From assembly GCF_032854445.1 (NCBI RefSeq), contig NC_088301.1, forward strand, positions 21,447,808 through 21,511,807: DNA of 64,000 nucleotides, written 5' to 3'. The notes beneath the pieces are model-generated. The model made no database searches, was not told the origin of the DNA, and was given only the letters and a program-made list of their open reading frames with translations. This stretch comes from Liolophura sinensis (taxonomy: Eukaryota; Mollusca; Polyplacophora; Chitonida; Chitonidae). This document shows positions 48,344 through 59,534 of this stretch, piece after piece (position 1 is the first letter of the stretch; every line of letters starts with the position of its first letter). Both the position numbers and the translations under genes were made by a program.

Positions 48344-49915
48344 CTGAAATTATAAAAAAAAGAAACTGAAACTTTTTTGTTCAGCTACTGATAAAAAAGT
48401 TTGTCTGACTCCAGCTGGCTGAAGGACATTTCCTAGTCTGAGATACACACAGCATTTCCCTTGTCATAAAACTCTGCATAGGCCAGGAAAAGTACAGTTT
48501 TATGACTTCAAAAGTGGGTTTTACAAACACATCATTGTCAAGAGTCCAAGGTGTTTTAAATCTGCCTACCCTTGCACCAGGCAGGCATTTTCTCCACTCT
48601 AGATAAGGACCCATATCTCATGTACATGTGATGCTTCAGTCTCTTAATTCTCTCCACTTTATAGCTTATATATGGACACATCCTAAATCATTAGTGCATA
48701 TACACTTAAAACTCCTGACTCAGAACTTGGAATGAACTTTCTGAGAAAAAAACTTCTTTTAATCAGCTGAAAAGAATGTAAAAACTAAAGCCTCCAGTAC
48801 ATTTATTTAAGGGATATAGGCCTACATGAAAACTACTGTAAGTTTTTTTTTTTTTAAATTTCCAAATTTTTAGTTAAGGATGTGTATAAAAACAGAAAAA
48901 AAATTCTATGCCTTGTTCTTGGGAGTAGTCTTACAGACCAAAAATCAACAAAAATGCAGTTTTAATTTTTGAGACATAAGATGTGCCTCAAGAATAAATG
49001 TTTTTGTATCACTTTCTTTGGCAGAATTTCCTCCATTCCCTACATAACCATAATCTTCATACCAGTTCTTGATTTCATGTATGCTTTAAGGATAAAATTG
49101 ATTATAATTTTTTTAAGCTGCACATACAGCTGAGATATGTACATATATAGCACAGTCACACACAAGACCATCCTGTACTATCACAAAATTTATACACCAG
49201 ACACACCAAACCAATTCAAATTTCTGCTTTACAGGCAGAATGAATTTGTTTTTCAGAACTGGAGAAGGGTATAAAGTGAAACTAAAAAATCATTTATTTC
49301 TTCGAAATGGGAACTCTCCAGGCAATTTTTCCTGTTCAAGACATATTTATGTGATCAAAAAGCCTTGCAAAAAGGAAAATGATAAAATCACCAGGATCAG
49401 TCAAAATAGAAGTTGGATTTTCAATTTTATTTTTATTCCATTTTGGATTATTTTTTGGTGTTGTAATATACAAACTGAATTGGGTGTCGCCTGCAGACAG
49501 TCACTTGTTTATCCAAATCCATGGTGTCTAGTTACAAAATCTCTCATTGCCCTTTCAATTATGGTAACTAAATGTTCCATTCCATATATTTCTCCACAAT
49601 AGCAATGCCATGTGTTTGAGGTAACATATATTGAGTATTGAGGTTTCCTGTGCAATAGTGACTCAGGTCCAAGCTGAACTGACCAAAGTTGTCGTGCAAA
49701 AAACATCATCAAAAAAGCAGTAATGAACAACAGATTACACTGCTTAGGCCTCAGTTACTTTAGGTGGGAAAGCGTCCCCTTTCACTGAGTAAAAACACCT
49801 TTCTTAATACTTCACCGATGCAAATTTTCATGAACAAAAATCCAACAAAACCCAATTTCATTTTTTTTTAAATTGCACGTTAATGCATTGTAAATCTAAA
49901 CACACAATGTTTTAC
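48344..49915 (-). other. intron between the last two exons
   Basis: Bounded by CAG|GTAAAA at its 5' end and TTTCAG at its 3' end (minus strand). It holds several ORFs of 70-120 codons in both directions with no splice framing, and T/A homopolymers. Confidence 0.6.
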
Positions 49916-50083
49916 CTGGCTTGTTGTTCTTTTCTTTGTCTAGCAAAGAGTTGGGTCCTGACTTGAAATCCTTCTTGGAACGCTTGGAGGACGGTGGACT
50001 CTCAGACTTGTTGTCTGCCTTGGTCAGGGTGTCTGTTTGCGCACTGCCTGACAGCCGGTCCTTCTCCAAAGGTTTCAGAGATC
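49916..50083 (-). CDS. penultimate coding exon of the minus-strand gene
   Basis: The acceptor CTGTTATTGACAG precedes 50083. The exon has 2 + 165 + 1 bases: GA completes a Gly codon with the G that ends exon 62374-62611, then come 55 codons, then a single G. It reads SLKPLEKDRLSGSAQTDTLT, then KADNKSESPPSSKRSKK and ends in a Lys/Asn-rich stretch before CCAG|GTAAAA. The composition is basic and Ser/Lys-rich, with an SSKRSKK cluster that could be a nuclear localisation or low-complexity segment. It could be the cytoplasmic or disordered tail of a larger protein. A minisatellite begins only about 100 bp upstream. Confidence 0.72.
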
Positions 50084-50104
50084 CTGTCAATAACAGATTG
50101 ATTT

Positions 50105-51060
50105 ATTTTATTCATTTCATTGTTATTTAAGACCATAATCAAGAATTTCCAACTTATATGATGGCGGTCAGTTTTATGAGCGGAGGAAACCAGGGTGGCA
50201 AGAGTAAACCAAGGTGGCAAGGTAAACCAGGGTGCCAAGGTAAACCAGGGTGGCAAGAGTAAACCAAGGTTGCAAGGTAATAAGGGTGGCAAGGGTACAC
50301 CAGGGTGGCAAGGGTAAACCAAGGTGGCAAGGTAAACCAGGGTGGCAAGAGTAAACCAAGGTGGCAAGGTAAACCAAGGTGGCAAGAGTAAACCAAGGTG
50401 GCAAGAGTAAACCAGGGTGGCAAGGGTAAACCAGGGTGGCAAGAGTAAACCAGGGTGGCAAGGGTAAACCAAGGTGGCAAGGTGAACCAGGGTGGCAAGA
50501 GTAAACCAAGGTGGCAAGAGTAAACCAGGGTGGCAAGGGTAAACCAGGGTGGCAAGGGTAAATCAGGGTGGCAAGGGTACACCAGGGTGGCAAGGGTACA
50601 CCAGGGTGGCAAGGGTAAACCAGGGTGGCAAGGGTAAACCAGGGTGGCAAGAGTAAACCAGGGTGGCAAGGGTAAACCAGGGTGGCAAGAGTAAACCAGG
50701 GTGGCAAGACTAAACCAAGGTGGCAAGGTAAACCAAGGTGGCAAGGTAAACCAGGGTGGCAAGGGTACACCAGGGTGGTAAGGGTAAACCAGGGTGGCAA
50801 GGGTAAACCAGAATGACAAGGGTAAACCAAGGTGGCAAGGTAAACCAGGGTGGCAAGGTAAACCAGGGTGGCAAGAGTAAACCAGGGTGGCAAGGGTAAA
50901 CCAGGGTTGCAAGGGTAAACCAGGGTGGCAAGGGTAAACCAGGGAGGCAAGGGTAAACCAGGGTGGCAAGGTAAACCAGGGTGGCAAGGGTAAACCAGGG
51001 TGGCAAGGGAAACCATGCACTTACCCTTGGCATGTTACTGACAAGTTTTCCCATGCTGGA
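50105..51060 (-). mobile_element. SINE family 1 fragment split by a minisatellite
   Basis: SINE 1 3' sequence (TTTATTCATTTCATTGTTAT, AACTTATATGATGGCGGTCA, GAGCGGAGGAAACC) runs to about 50190. After ~825 bp of tandem repeat, apparent SINE sequence resumes at about 51010 (ACTTACCCTTGGCATGTTAC, AAGTTTTCCCATGCTGG). The array unit itself begins AAACCAGG, the SINE word at the break, so the repeat seems to have grown from inside the element. Confidence 0.7.
50186..51010 (+). repeat. ~19-bp minisatellite, about 43 units
   Basis: The unit is GTAAACCAGGGTGGCAAGG with 18-20-bp variants (AGG/AAG, GGGT/GAGT/GGT). It is purine-rich on the plus strand. Long minus-strand ORFs (up to 288 codons, LPPWFTLATLVY-like) exist only because the repeat lacks stops. 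It lies in the intron directly upstream of exon 49916-50083. Confidence 0.97.
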
Positions 51061-51115
51061 CATAAGATTTAAACAAACCACATTAGTGGAAAGAATTGTG
51101 GTCTTCAACAAACAT

Positions 51116-51417
51116 TAATCCTGGGTCGAGTCACACCTAGGATTTTAAAAGAGCAAGTTGTAACTTCCTCGCTTGGCGTTCAGCACGAAGGGGAAAGTGC
51201 AATGGCTGGTTGACCCATATCAGTATAATGGCTCAGGCGGGGTGGCTAACTTGCCTTCGGGAAAGTGTCTCAGTGAATCAGCACTAGATAAAAGAGTGGT
51301 GGAAATCCGTTCTGCAACAAGGAGGCACATAACATGCACTCTAAGGATTCCTTCATCGTTATATGAAAAATTGTTAAGTACAACCTTAAACCCCAAGCAC
51401 TCACTCACTCACTCAAC
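51116..51417 (+). mobile_element. SINE family 2, nearly full length
   Basis: The plus-strand copy starts in the box B region (AATCCTGGGTCGAGTCACAC) and runs through AGCACTAGATAAAAGAGTGG and GGCACATAACATGCACTCTA to a CACTCACTCACTCA tail. The first ~50 bases of the tRNA head are missing. Confidence 0.88.
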
Positions 51418-51919
51418 AAACGTTAAAGACAAATGGCCACATGTGTATCGTCGAAAGCAATGGGCTCAGGGGAATCTACAAATATTAACTTTAATTTTGA
51501 ACCTGTTCATCATACGTCCTAGAGAATGAAAGGCCAGCACCTTTAACCACTAGACCATATAAACCTCTCCCCAGCAATAAGAGATGGAAAACTGGGGCCA
51601 ATGGAAATGTTAAAAAATCATGAACAATTCATTTTATAGTCTAACATGAATTTTTGGTGGTGTTCAATTTCTTAAATTTGAATGAAGTCAGAAATCAATG
51701 AAGTCTTTTGACTGAACATTCCCTGATGATGATGATGATGATGATGATGATGGTAAATTCAGCTTACATTGACCTAATTTTGGACACCCGCTTGCCATGC
51801 AAAAATATTACTCTACATCATGAGAATTTTATAGTTATGAACTGAGGAGCCTGCCTGGAGCATCACAAAAACATAGGTGTCTTCCACCATATCATGGCCT
51901 GTATCACATTGGATTAATA
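51418..51919. other. intronic stretch with a (GAT)n run
   Basis: A pure GAT microsatellite lies at 51724-51752. Nothing else recognised. Confidence 0.7.
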
Positions 51920-51925
51920 GTGTAG

Positions 51926-52985
51926 GCAATGATTGTGTTACACTATAGCAAACATGCAGATAGTGATTGTGTTAGCATTAGCAATGATTGTGTTACACTA
52001 TAGCAAACATGCAGATAGTGATTGTGTTAGCATTAGCAATGATTGTGTTACACTATAGCAAACATGTAGATAGTGATTGTGTTAGCGTTAGCAATGATTG
52101 TGTTACACTATAGCAAACATGTAGATAGTGATTATGTTAGCGTTAGCAATGATTGTGTTACCATAAGCTATGGTTTTGTAATACTGCAGTATACATCTAA
52201 GTAGTGATTGTGTTAGCGTTGGCAATGATTGTGTTACCATAAGCTATGGTTTTGTAGTACTGCAGTATACATGTAGATAGTGACTGTGTTAGTGTTAGCA
52301 ATACTTGTGTTACCATAAGCTATGGTTTTGCCATACTGCAGTATACATGTAGATAGTGACTGTGTTAGTGTTAGCAATACTTGTGTTACCATAAGCTATG
52401 GTTTTGCCATACTGCAGTATACATGTAGATTGTGACTGTGTTAGTGTTAGCAATACTTGTGTTACCATAAGCTATGGTTTTGCCATACTGCAGCATACAT
52501 GTAGATTGTGACTGTGTTAGCATTGGCAATGATTGTGTTACCATAAGCTATGGTTTTGCCACACTGCAGCATACATGTAGATAGTGACTGTGTTAGTGTT
52601 AGCAATACTTGTGTTACCATAAGCTATGGTTTTGCCATACTGCAGCATACATGTAGATTGTGACTGTGTTAGTGTTAGCAATACTTGTGTTACCATAAAC
52701 TATGGTTTTACCATACTGCAGCATACATGTAGAGTGTGACTGTGTTAGCATTAGCAATGATTGTGTTACCATAAGCTATGGTTTTGCCATACTGCAGCAT
52801 ACATGTAGATAGTGACTGTGTTAGTGTTAGCAATACTTGTGTTACCATAAGCTATGGTTTTACCATACTGCAGCATACATGTACATTGTGACTGTGTTAG
52901 TGTTAGCAATACTTGTGTTACCATAAACTATGGTTTTGCCATACTGCAGCATACATGCAGATAGTGACTGTGTTGTTAGGGGTTA
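51926..52985 (+). repeat. minisatellite changing from 55-bp to 76-bp units
   Basis: Four 55-bp units (GCAATGATTGTGTTACACTA ... GTGTTAGCATTA, starts at 51926, 51981, 52036, 52091) are followed by about eleven 76-bp units from 52146 on. The longer unit has ~21 extra bases (CATAAGCTATGGTTTTGCCA-like) after TTGTGTTAC. ACCATAAGCTATGGT in it is a near-perfect palindrome. Confidence 0.95.
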
Positions 52986-53033
52986 GAAAACTAGGTTGTG
53001 GTTGATGTGCCAAATCTAGCATGCATAACGGGA

Positions 53034-53044
53034 AGGGGGGGGGG
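53034..53044. repeat. G homopolymer
   Basis: About ten G with one A flanking it, directly after the 76-bp array region. Confidence 0.8.
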
Positions 53045-53227
53045 TCTAAATATAATCCACAAGCAAATGGCTATGCTGAGGAATACCTGCAGCATACACA
53101 TCCCCAACTGCTTTGCACAAAAACAGAAGAAACAAGTCGACTATAATATATCTCCCAAACCATATGTTTATTTTGACATACTGCCAGAGAACTCATTTAA
53201 GGGATAATCACACTCTTGTAGCCACAT

Positions 53228-53380
53228 ATCAAAAATATTTATTTATTCATTGATTTCATTGGTGTTTTATGCCATACTCAAGAATATTTCACTCATATAA
53301 TAGGTGGCCAGCATTATGATGGGAGCATATCAAAAATTTATTTATTTATTTATTCAATTGGTGTTTTAGAAATATTCAGT
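53228..53380 (-). mobile_element. two adjacent SINE 1 3' fragments
   Basis: TTTCATTGGTGTTTTATGCC ... GCCAGCATTATGATGGGAGC (53245-53325), then ATCAAAAATTTATTTATTTA ... CAATTGGTGTTTTAG (53327-53366), both minus strand. Confidence 0.75.
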
Positions 53381-54330
53381 CGGCTTCCCTAGTACAGGCA
53401 TCTTCTCAGGACCAGAACCAACCACTGTCCCTCACACAATACATGTAAATGTGATTTCACTTCTATGATTCCCAGACAGTCAGCTTCCCTAGTACAGGCA
53501 TCTTGTCTGGACCAGAACCAGGCATCTTGTCACGACCAGAACCTACCACTGACCTTCACACAATACATGTAAATGTCATTTCACTTCTATGATTCCCAGA
53601 CAGTCAGCTTCCCTAGCACAGGCATCTTGTCAGGACCAGAACCAGGCATCTTGTTAGGACCAGAACCAGGCATCTTGTCAGGACCAGAACCAGGCATCTT
53701 GTCAGGACCAGAACCAACCACTGCCCCTCACACAATACATGTAAATGTCATTTCACTTCTATGATTCCCAGACAGTCAGCTTCCCTAGCACAGGCATCTT
53801 GTCAGGACCAGAACCAGGCATCTTGTCAGGACCAGAACCAGGCATCTTGTCACGACCAGAACCAACCACTGCCCCTCACACAATACATGTAAATGTCATT
53901 TCACTTCTATGATTCCCAGACAGTCAGCTTCCCTAGCACAGGCATCTTGTCACGACCAGAACCTACCACTGACCTTCACACAATACATGTAAATGTCATT
54001 TCACTTCTATGATTCCCAGAGAGTCGGGTTCCCTAGTACAGGCATCTTGTCAGGACCAGAACCAACCACTGCCCCTCACACAATACATGTAAATGTCATT
54101 TCACTTCTATGATTCCCAGACAGTCAGCTTCCCTAGTACAGGCATCTTGTCAGGACCAGAACCGGGCATCTTGTCAGGACCAGAACCAACCACTGCCCCT
54201 CACACAATACATGTAAATGTCATTTCACTTCTATGATTTCCAGAGAGTCAGCTTCCCTAGTACAGGCATCTTGTCAGGACCAGAACCTACCACTGTCCCT
54301 CACACAATACATGTAAATGTCATTTCCCAA
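53381..54330 (+). repeat. nested minisatellite: 24-bp units inside a ~100-170-bp unit
   Basis: The outer unit is CCCAGACAGTCAGCTTCCCT, AGTA, then one to four copies of the 24-mer CAGGCATCTTGTCAGGACC(AGAAC), then AACCACTGCCCCTCACACAA, TACATGTAAATGTCATTTCA, CTTCTATGATT. About seven outer units occur, with 1, 2, 4, 3, 1, 1, 2 and 1 inner copies in order. Confidence 0.93.
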
Positions 54331-54354
54331 TGTATTTGGCATTCTAAAAAGACG

Positions 54355-54483
54355 TGTCCATTTCAATGAATTTTCCTCAGGACTTTGCCCAGTTTCCTCC
54401 CTCCAAAATGCAGGCTGCCATTGTATTAGTGAGTATTCTTGAGTACTTGTAAAACAGGGATGAAACAAATAAATAAATAAATT
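54355..54483 (+). mobile_element. SINE family 1, degenerate 3' fragment
   Basis: TTTGCCCAGTTTCCTCCCTC, ATTCTTGAGTACTTGTAAAA and an AAATAAATAAATAAAT tail. Confidence 0.65.
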
Positions 54484-54767
54484 CCAATAAATGAATAACA
54501 CACATTTCTGTAAATCACATTATCTCTTTAATAATTCAGTCATTCCCTGAATGATTTTACTGTAAATGTTGGAGATTTTGAGAAAGGCTCTATTAACATC
54601 TGCAATGCTAGACAGTTCTACAAGTACACAGACTCCCCGCACGCTTGGCATTAATGTTTCATTTCCAATGAAAATCAAACAGGAAAAACATCAATGGGTG
54701 ATCCAGTGTACTCTAAATGTACATAGATTCTTGACCACCCCTGTCTTATTTATCTTTGATGTTATCA

Positions 54768-54840
54768 GTCGATGTTCCTTATCAGCCAACGATGTTCCTT
54801 ATCAGCCAACGATATTCCGTTATCAGCCAATGTTCGTTTG
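54768..54840 (+). repeat. short 22-bp tandem repeat
   Basis: GATGTTCCTTATCAGCCAAC and close variants occur three to four times. Confidence 0.75.
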
Positions 54841-56397
54841 AGCCAGTGAGCTAAAGGCATCCTGTATGAGGAAGTCTTGTTGTTTGTTAATCTAGCCAAG
54901 GCTCCAAGCTTTTTCTATCTATTTATTGTGAAAACTTAGTCTTTTCCAGCCTGCAGTGAAAATAAATAGGGCTGGGCAAAGTGTGCAGTCTCCAGATGTC
55001 AAACTGCAGGGATGGCCAAGAGACTAGAGGGATGGCAGCCACAGATCCAGGAGATAATCACAGGGCTATGGAAACTGATAAAACCCAGAAACTTCCCACC
55101 CCCCAAAAAATGGTAGTCCAATTAGTTATTTGTCCTATTGCTGACAACCTCCATTGCCTTAAATCTGTGTATGTTTATTTACTAAGGTGGATTTGTTGAT
55201 GCCAGCGCACAGTAATAATAGCCCGTAGGTAGCTGACACGGTCACAAAAGCATCAGCACCATCTAGCAACAAAATAGTCTTCCTCCTTTTTTTCCAATTT
55301 AACACACTTTTTTTTTAGTGAGACCAGTACGTGAAAAACCAGAAACTTAATTTCATGGGTTTTTTAGAGGGTCTTTAGATGCTTGGCAGGCATATTTACT
55401 TTCTGAAATTGGCTACAAATTGTATGTATGATTGCATGTACCCATGCAGGCCATGTAAACTTAAACTACTGCTTTAAACAGAGTTAATTTACACATTTAC
55501 TTTTCTTTCCATGATTTCAATTTTTTTCGTCGTTTTTCCCCAAATAATAAAAAACAGTTCAAACAACTGCTAAAAAGTAAGCCAGGATTTATAATCCATG
55601 CACACAAATTTACCTTGACAAAGTAATCAGCTTTCTTTTTTATTTTTCTTTTTCTTTTTAAAAAGAATGAAGTGAGCTAACATCGCTTTTATGTATGCTG
55701 AGCCTTAAATCTAAGTGCACACATTTTCCATTGTCAAAGTAATCACACCGGTTTTTATGTCCCCCTATGAAGATCATGCAAATGACACATAACAGATTGT
55801 TTTGAAGGTTAAAAATTTTCGCATTCGTTTGTCAAGAATAAACAAAAATCTTAAATGGAATTGTCACTCCGATTACAAAACATTATGCAAGTTGTAGCTT
55901 TGTGACTTACAGTAATTATCAAATTTAAGAGTTATACAGAACAGCCGGATCCTAACCTTAAATTCTACGGCCAATGTGGTCAAATGCGTATCATATGTGG
56001 ACGATCCAAGTATGATGGACATATCGTGATCAGGTAATTATCATTATCAGGTGTCGTTTTCCGGCATATCAACAATTCATACGCCGATCGTGGCGCCATG
56101 ATCCAACCATCATCCGCATATGATGCCCGGATGATACTTAGAGGGTAACAGCTGACAAGTTCACTGTCAGTCCATGGCCCACATAGGGTTCGTGTATGGC
56201 CCGCGTATGATACACTTATTGTCTGGCCATGATTGGTGGCGGCTTTAGGGTTATGATGCAGCTGTACTGTAAGTGGAAAAAACAATTCCTATAAACAGCT
56301 TGCAGAACAAGTCAAATGGAGTAAGATGCCCTACTCTGGGCACAATGTACTCTTAAGGGCTACAGGGACTACTCGTTATATATCTACAAATACTTTA

Positions 56398-56662
56398 AGG
56401 GCCTCTGTGGCTCAGTTGGTTAGCGCGCTAGCGCAGCGTAATGACCCAGAAGTCTCTCACCAATGTGGTCGCTGTGAGTTCAAGTCCAGCTCATGCTGGC
56501 TTCCTCTCTGGCCGTACCTGGGAAGATCTGCCAGCAACCTGCGGGTGGTCATGGGTTTCCCCGGGCTCTACCCAGTTTCCACCCACCATAATGCTGGCCA
56601 TCATCGTATAAGTGAAATATTCTTGAGTACGGCGTAAAATACCAATCGAATAAATAAATAAA
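56398..56662 (+). mobile_element. SINE family 1, full length, best-preserved copy
   Basis: The head GGGCCTCTGTGGCTCAGTTG contains box A (GTGGCTCAGTTGG); GAGTTCAAGTCC is box B. The body has TAATGCTGGCCATCATCG and AAATATTCTTGAGTACGGCG, ending ACCAATCGAATAAATAAATA. A perfect 13-bp target-site duplication, TACAAATACTTTA, flanks it (56385-56397, 56663-56675). This is the youngest-looking copy in the window. Confidence 0.95.
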
Positions 56663-56859
56663 TACAAATACTTTAGACTCAAAAAGCACTCTGCTTTTTA
56701 ACCTTTATAGTAAAATCTTCACAGTGTAATAGTGCTCAACCCCTAACCACATGGCAAAAAAGGTACAGTTTCAATCCTGGCCATGGACAGGAAATTCAAT
56801 GATTCCCTGTTTGTAAAGGCCTTTGCGACAATAAATGGTCAACGGCATTCTTATGGCAG

Positions 56860-57152
56860 TAAACGCCGTCTCCCTGGTTGTAGGTGGAAAGGTCTGCCAG
56901 TAATTTGCAGATCGTTGCGCGTTTCCCCCCGGCCTCTGTTCAGTTTTCTCCTACTATAATGCTCGCCGCCATTGTATAAGTTAAATATTCTTGAGTACTG
57001 CATAAAACACAATCAAATAAACTTATTTATTTACTTATTTGATTTGTGTTTTACGCCGTACTCAAGAATATTTCACTTATATGACGGCGGCCAGCATTAT
57101 GGTGGGAAGAAACCAGGCAGACCCCGACGCACGACCATCTGCAGGTTGCTGG
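56860..57152. mobile_element. two SINE 1 3' halves, tail to tail
   Basis: A plus-strand half (GTGGAAAGGTCTGCCAG ... AAAACACAATCAAATAAA, 56880-57022) meets a minus-strand half (TTATTTGATTTGTGTTTTAC ... CATCTGCAGGTTGCTGGG, 57023-57150) at their A/T tails. This gives a ~130-bp-arm inverted repeat with almost no spacer. Confidence 0.85.
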
Positions 57153-57718
57153 GAGACAATCAAAGAAATCAATTAAATCGAACAATATGGCCAGCAAATC
57201 TATGTTTAGGTACTTAACACAGCAGAAAGTTTGTGAGCATTAAACTTGCCAATGGTCATGCAGTGGATCACATGCAAGAACTCCTGTCACATCCTGTCAA
57301 AAGCATATATTTCTATAAAAAAAAAAATCGTGAAATTTTTCAGTGGAAGTTGCTTTTTGTCCAGCCATCAAATAAAAGTAAGATTTTAAGTTGGAGCATC
57401 TTATAGTTCACTTAAAAAAACTTTACATGAAAGCATTCAACTGTCTTTACTGGAAAGTCATCATATATACAGTAAAGTTTCTGTCTGTACATTTAGACTG
57501 CAACAACTCTCATCATCGACGCTGCAGCAGTGTGTGTGCGTGTGTTTTCTGACAGTTTTGTCTGGCAGGGATTCCCTTTGCCCACTGAAGTATGATAAAA
57601 GCCAAGACTACCTGGAATGCCTAGGATGTGTTCAAGGAGTGCGGAGCAATATTTAATGAGAAGAAAACAGAGGGAATGCCAGCCTCCAGAGGTGGTAGAT
57701 AACAGAATTGACGGAGAA

Positions 57719-57735
57719 AGGGGGGGGGGGGGGGA
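57719..57735. repeat. G homopolymer
   Basis: About 15 G in GGAAAG...GAAAGCC context; likely to vary in length. Confidence 0.85.
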
Positions 57736-58327
57736 AAGCCGGTCAGTAGTTGAGTCTAAAGAGCACAGAGGATGCCCAACTCACCCACGCCCAAATCAGC
57801 CGAAAACTGTGGTTGTAATGTTAAGAAGAACTGTCCTACATAACCAGCATAGTTGGCGAGTCAAGTGTTTCACCAGATGTTTTCCGAGGGGACTTTGTTG
57901 GCACCACAACAGCTGATTCAATAGCCTAGATTTTTCCCCATGGAAAGCATGACTAAAGCTACTTATGAGTCTTCTCCAGCCAACACAGTTTATATATGTC
58001 TTCACTGCAGCACAGCTTTGTGAGAACATTTGGACTGATGAGGGCTGAACATGGGTACAGCTGTAGTTTTACAAGTTGACCTGGCGTTGTTTAACCAATC
58101 ACATCCCAGAAGACCATTTATCATTTCCCCTTACCCCACAGACCTTATCCCTGCCCCTCCAGAAAACTCATACATCAAGGGAAACATCACCCTGAGGCAT
58201 TCCTTATCCATAAATGTCAAATACATGACAGGTCAAGAATATAAGTCAGCATGAATTATGAAAGTCTTTGTATCTGATGTCTTCAGCATGTGACTCTGAA
58301 GCAGATCTGTATGATGGCCAGACTATG

Positions 58328-58657
58328 AAATATTGCATGACCTGTACTGTAATGCCATCGAAATATTGCATGACCTGTACTGCAATGCCATCGAAATATT
58401 GCATGACCTGTACTGTAATGCCATCGAAATATTGCATGACCTGTACTGTAATGCCATCAAAATATTGCATGACCTGTACTGTAATGCCATCGAAATATTG
58501 CATGACCTGTACTGTAATGCCATCGAAATATTGCATGACCTGTACTGTAATGCCATCGAAATATTGCATGACCTGTACTGTAATGCCATCGAAATATTGC
58601 ATGACCTGTACTGTAATGCCATCGAAATATTGCATGACCTGTACTGTAATGCCATCA
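58328..58657 (+). repeat. 33-bp minisatellite, 10 units
   Basis: The unit is AAATATTGCATGACCTGTAC + TGTAATGCCATCG, ten copies, nearly identical. As 33 is a multiple of 3, frames without a stop stay open on both strands (110-144 codons); these ORFs are artefacts. Confidence 0.97.
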
Positions 58658-58924
58658 CTGTGTGAGGCATGCATGGAATTAATGCATTCTTTACCTGTCT
58701 GAATATGACATTACTTGAGGATAAGACTGGCTGATGACAATATTATCTGATGATGACACATGAAACAGCCTGATAATAGTATATAAATCTGTTAATGACA
58801 ATTTTTTATGATGATACCGTGTAATGATGATGTTGCCTACAGAAAACACTGACAGATGATGTCAATGCCTAAATATGACTGTCTGGTAATAAGGACATGT
58901 GATGACACTGTTTGATGATGACAT

Positions 58925-59534
58925 TGACAGATGATGACACTGCCATAGGATGACAATGCCATAGGATGACATGGAGTTACATGTAGGATGACACGGCCAC
59001 ATGTAGGATGACACAGTAGGAGGCTGACACTGCCATATGTAGGGTGACATTGCCACATGAAGGATGACACTGCCACATGTAGGATGACACTGCCACATGC
59101 AGGAAGACACGAACAGTAGGAAGGTGACACTGCCATATGTAGGGTGACACTGCCACGTGAAGGATGACACTGCCACATGCAGGATGACACTGCCACATGC
59201 AGGAAGACACGAACAGTAGGAAGGTGACACTGCCATATGTAGGGTGACACTGCCACGTGAAGGATGACACTACCACATGTAGGATGACACTACCACATGT
59301 AGGATGACACTGTCATATGTAGGGTGACACTGCCATATGTAGGGTGACACTGCCATATGTAGGATGACATAGCCACATGTAGGATGAGACTGCCACATGT
59401 AGGGTGACACTGCCATATGTAGGATGACATTGCCATATGCAGGGTGACACTGCCATATGTAGGATGACACTGCCATATGTAGGATGACACTGCCATATGT
59501 AGGGTGACACTGCCATATGTAGGATGACACTGCC
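58925..59534 (+). repeat. 20-bp minisatellite with a 100-bp higher order
   Basis: The unit is AGGATGACACTGCCATATGT with A/G, C/T variants, about 30 copies. A divergent member containing ACACAGTAGG/GAACAGTAGG sits at 59011, 59111 and 59211, exactly 100 bp apart, showing amplification in blocks of five. Confidence 0.95.

Noticed and set aside
50002-51111. Minus-strand ORFs of 133-288 codons with LPPWFTLATLVY-type repeats
   Set aside because: They coincide exactly with the 19-bp minisatellite, are open in several frames at once, and have no flanking exon structure.
56398-56475. Functional tRNA gene on the plus strand
   Set aside because: Same reason: it is the head of a full-length SINE 1 with a 13-bp duplication.
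58246-58702. ORFs of 110-144 codons on both strands
   Set aside because: Produced by the 33-bp array, whose length is a multiple of three; not coding.
50186-59534. CRISPR-like repeat-spacer arrays
   Set aside because: Units are contiguous tandem repeats without unique spacers, in a eukaryotic intron.
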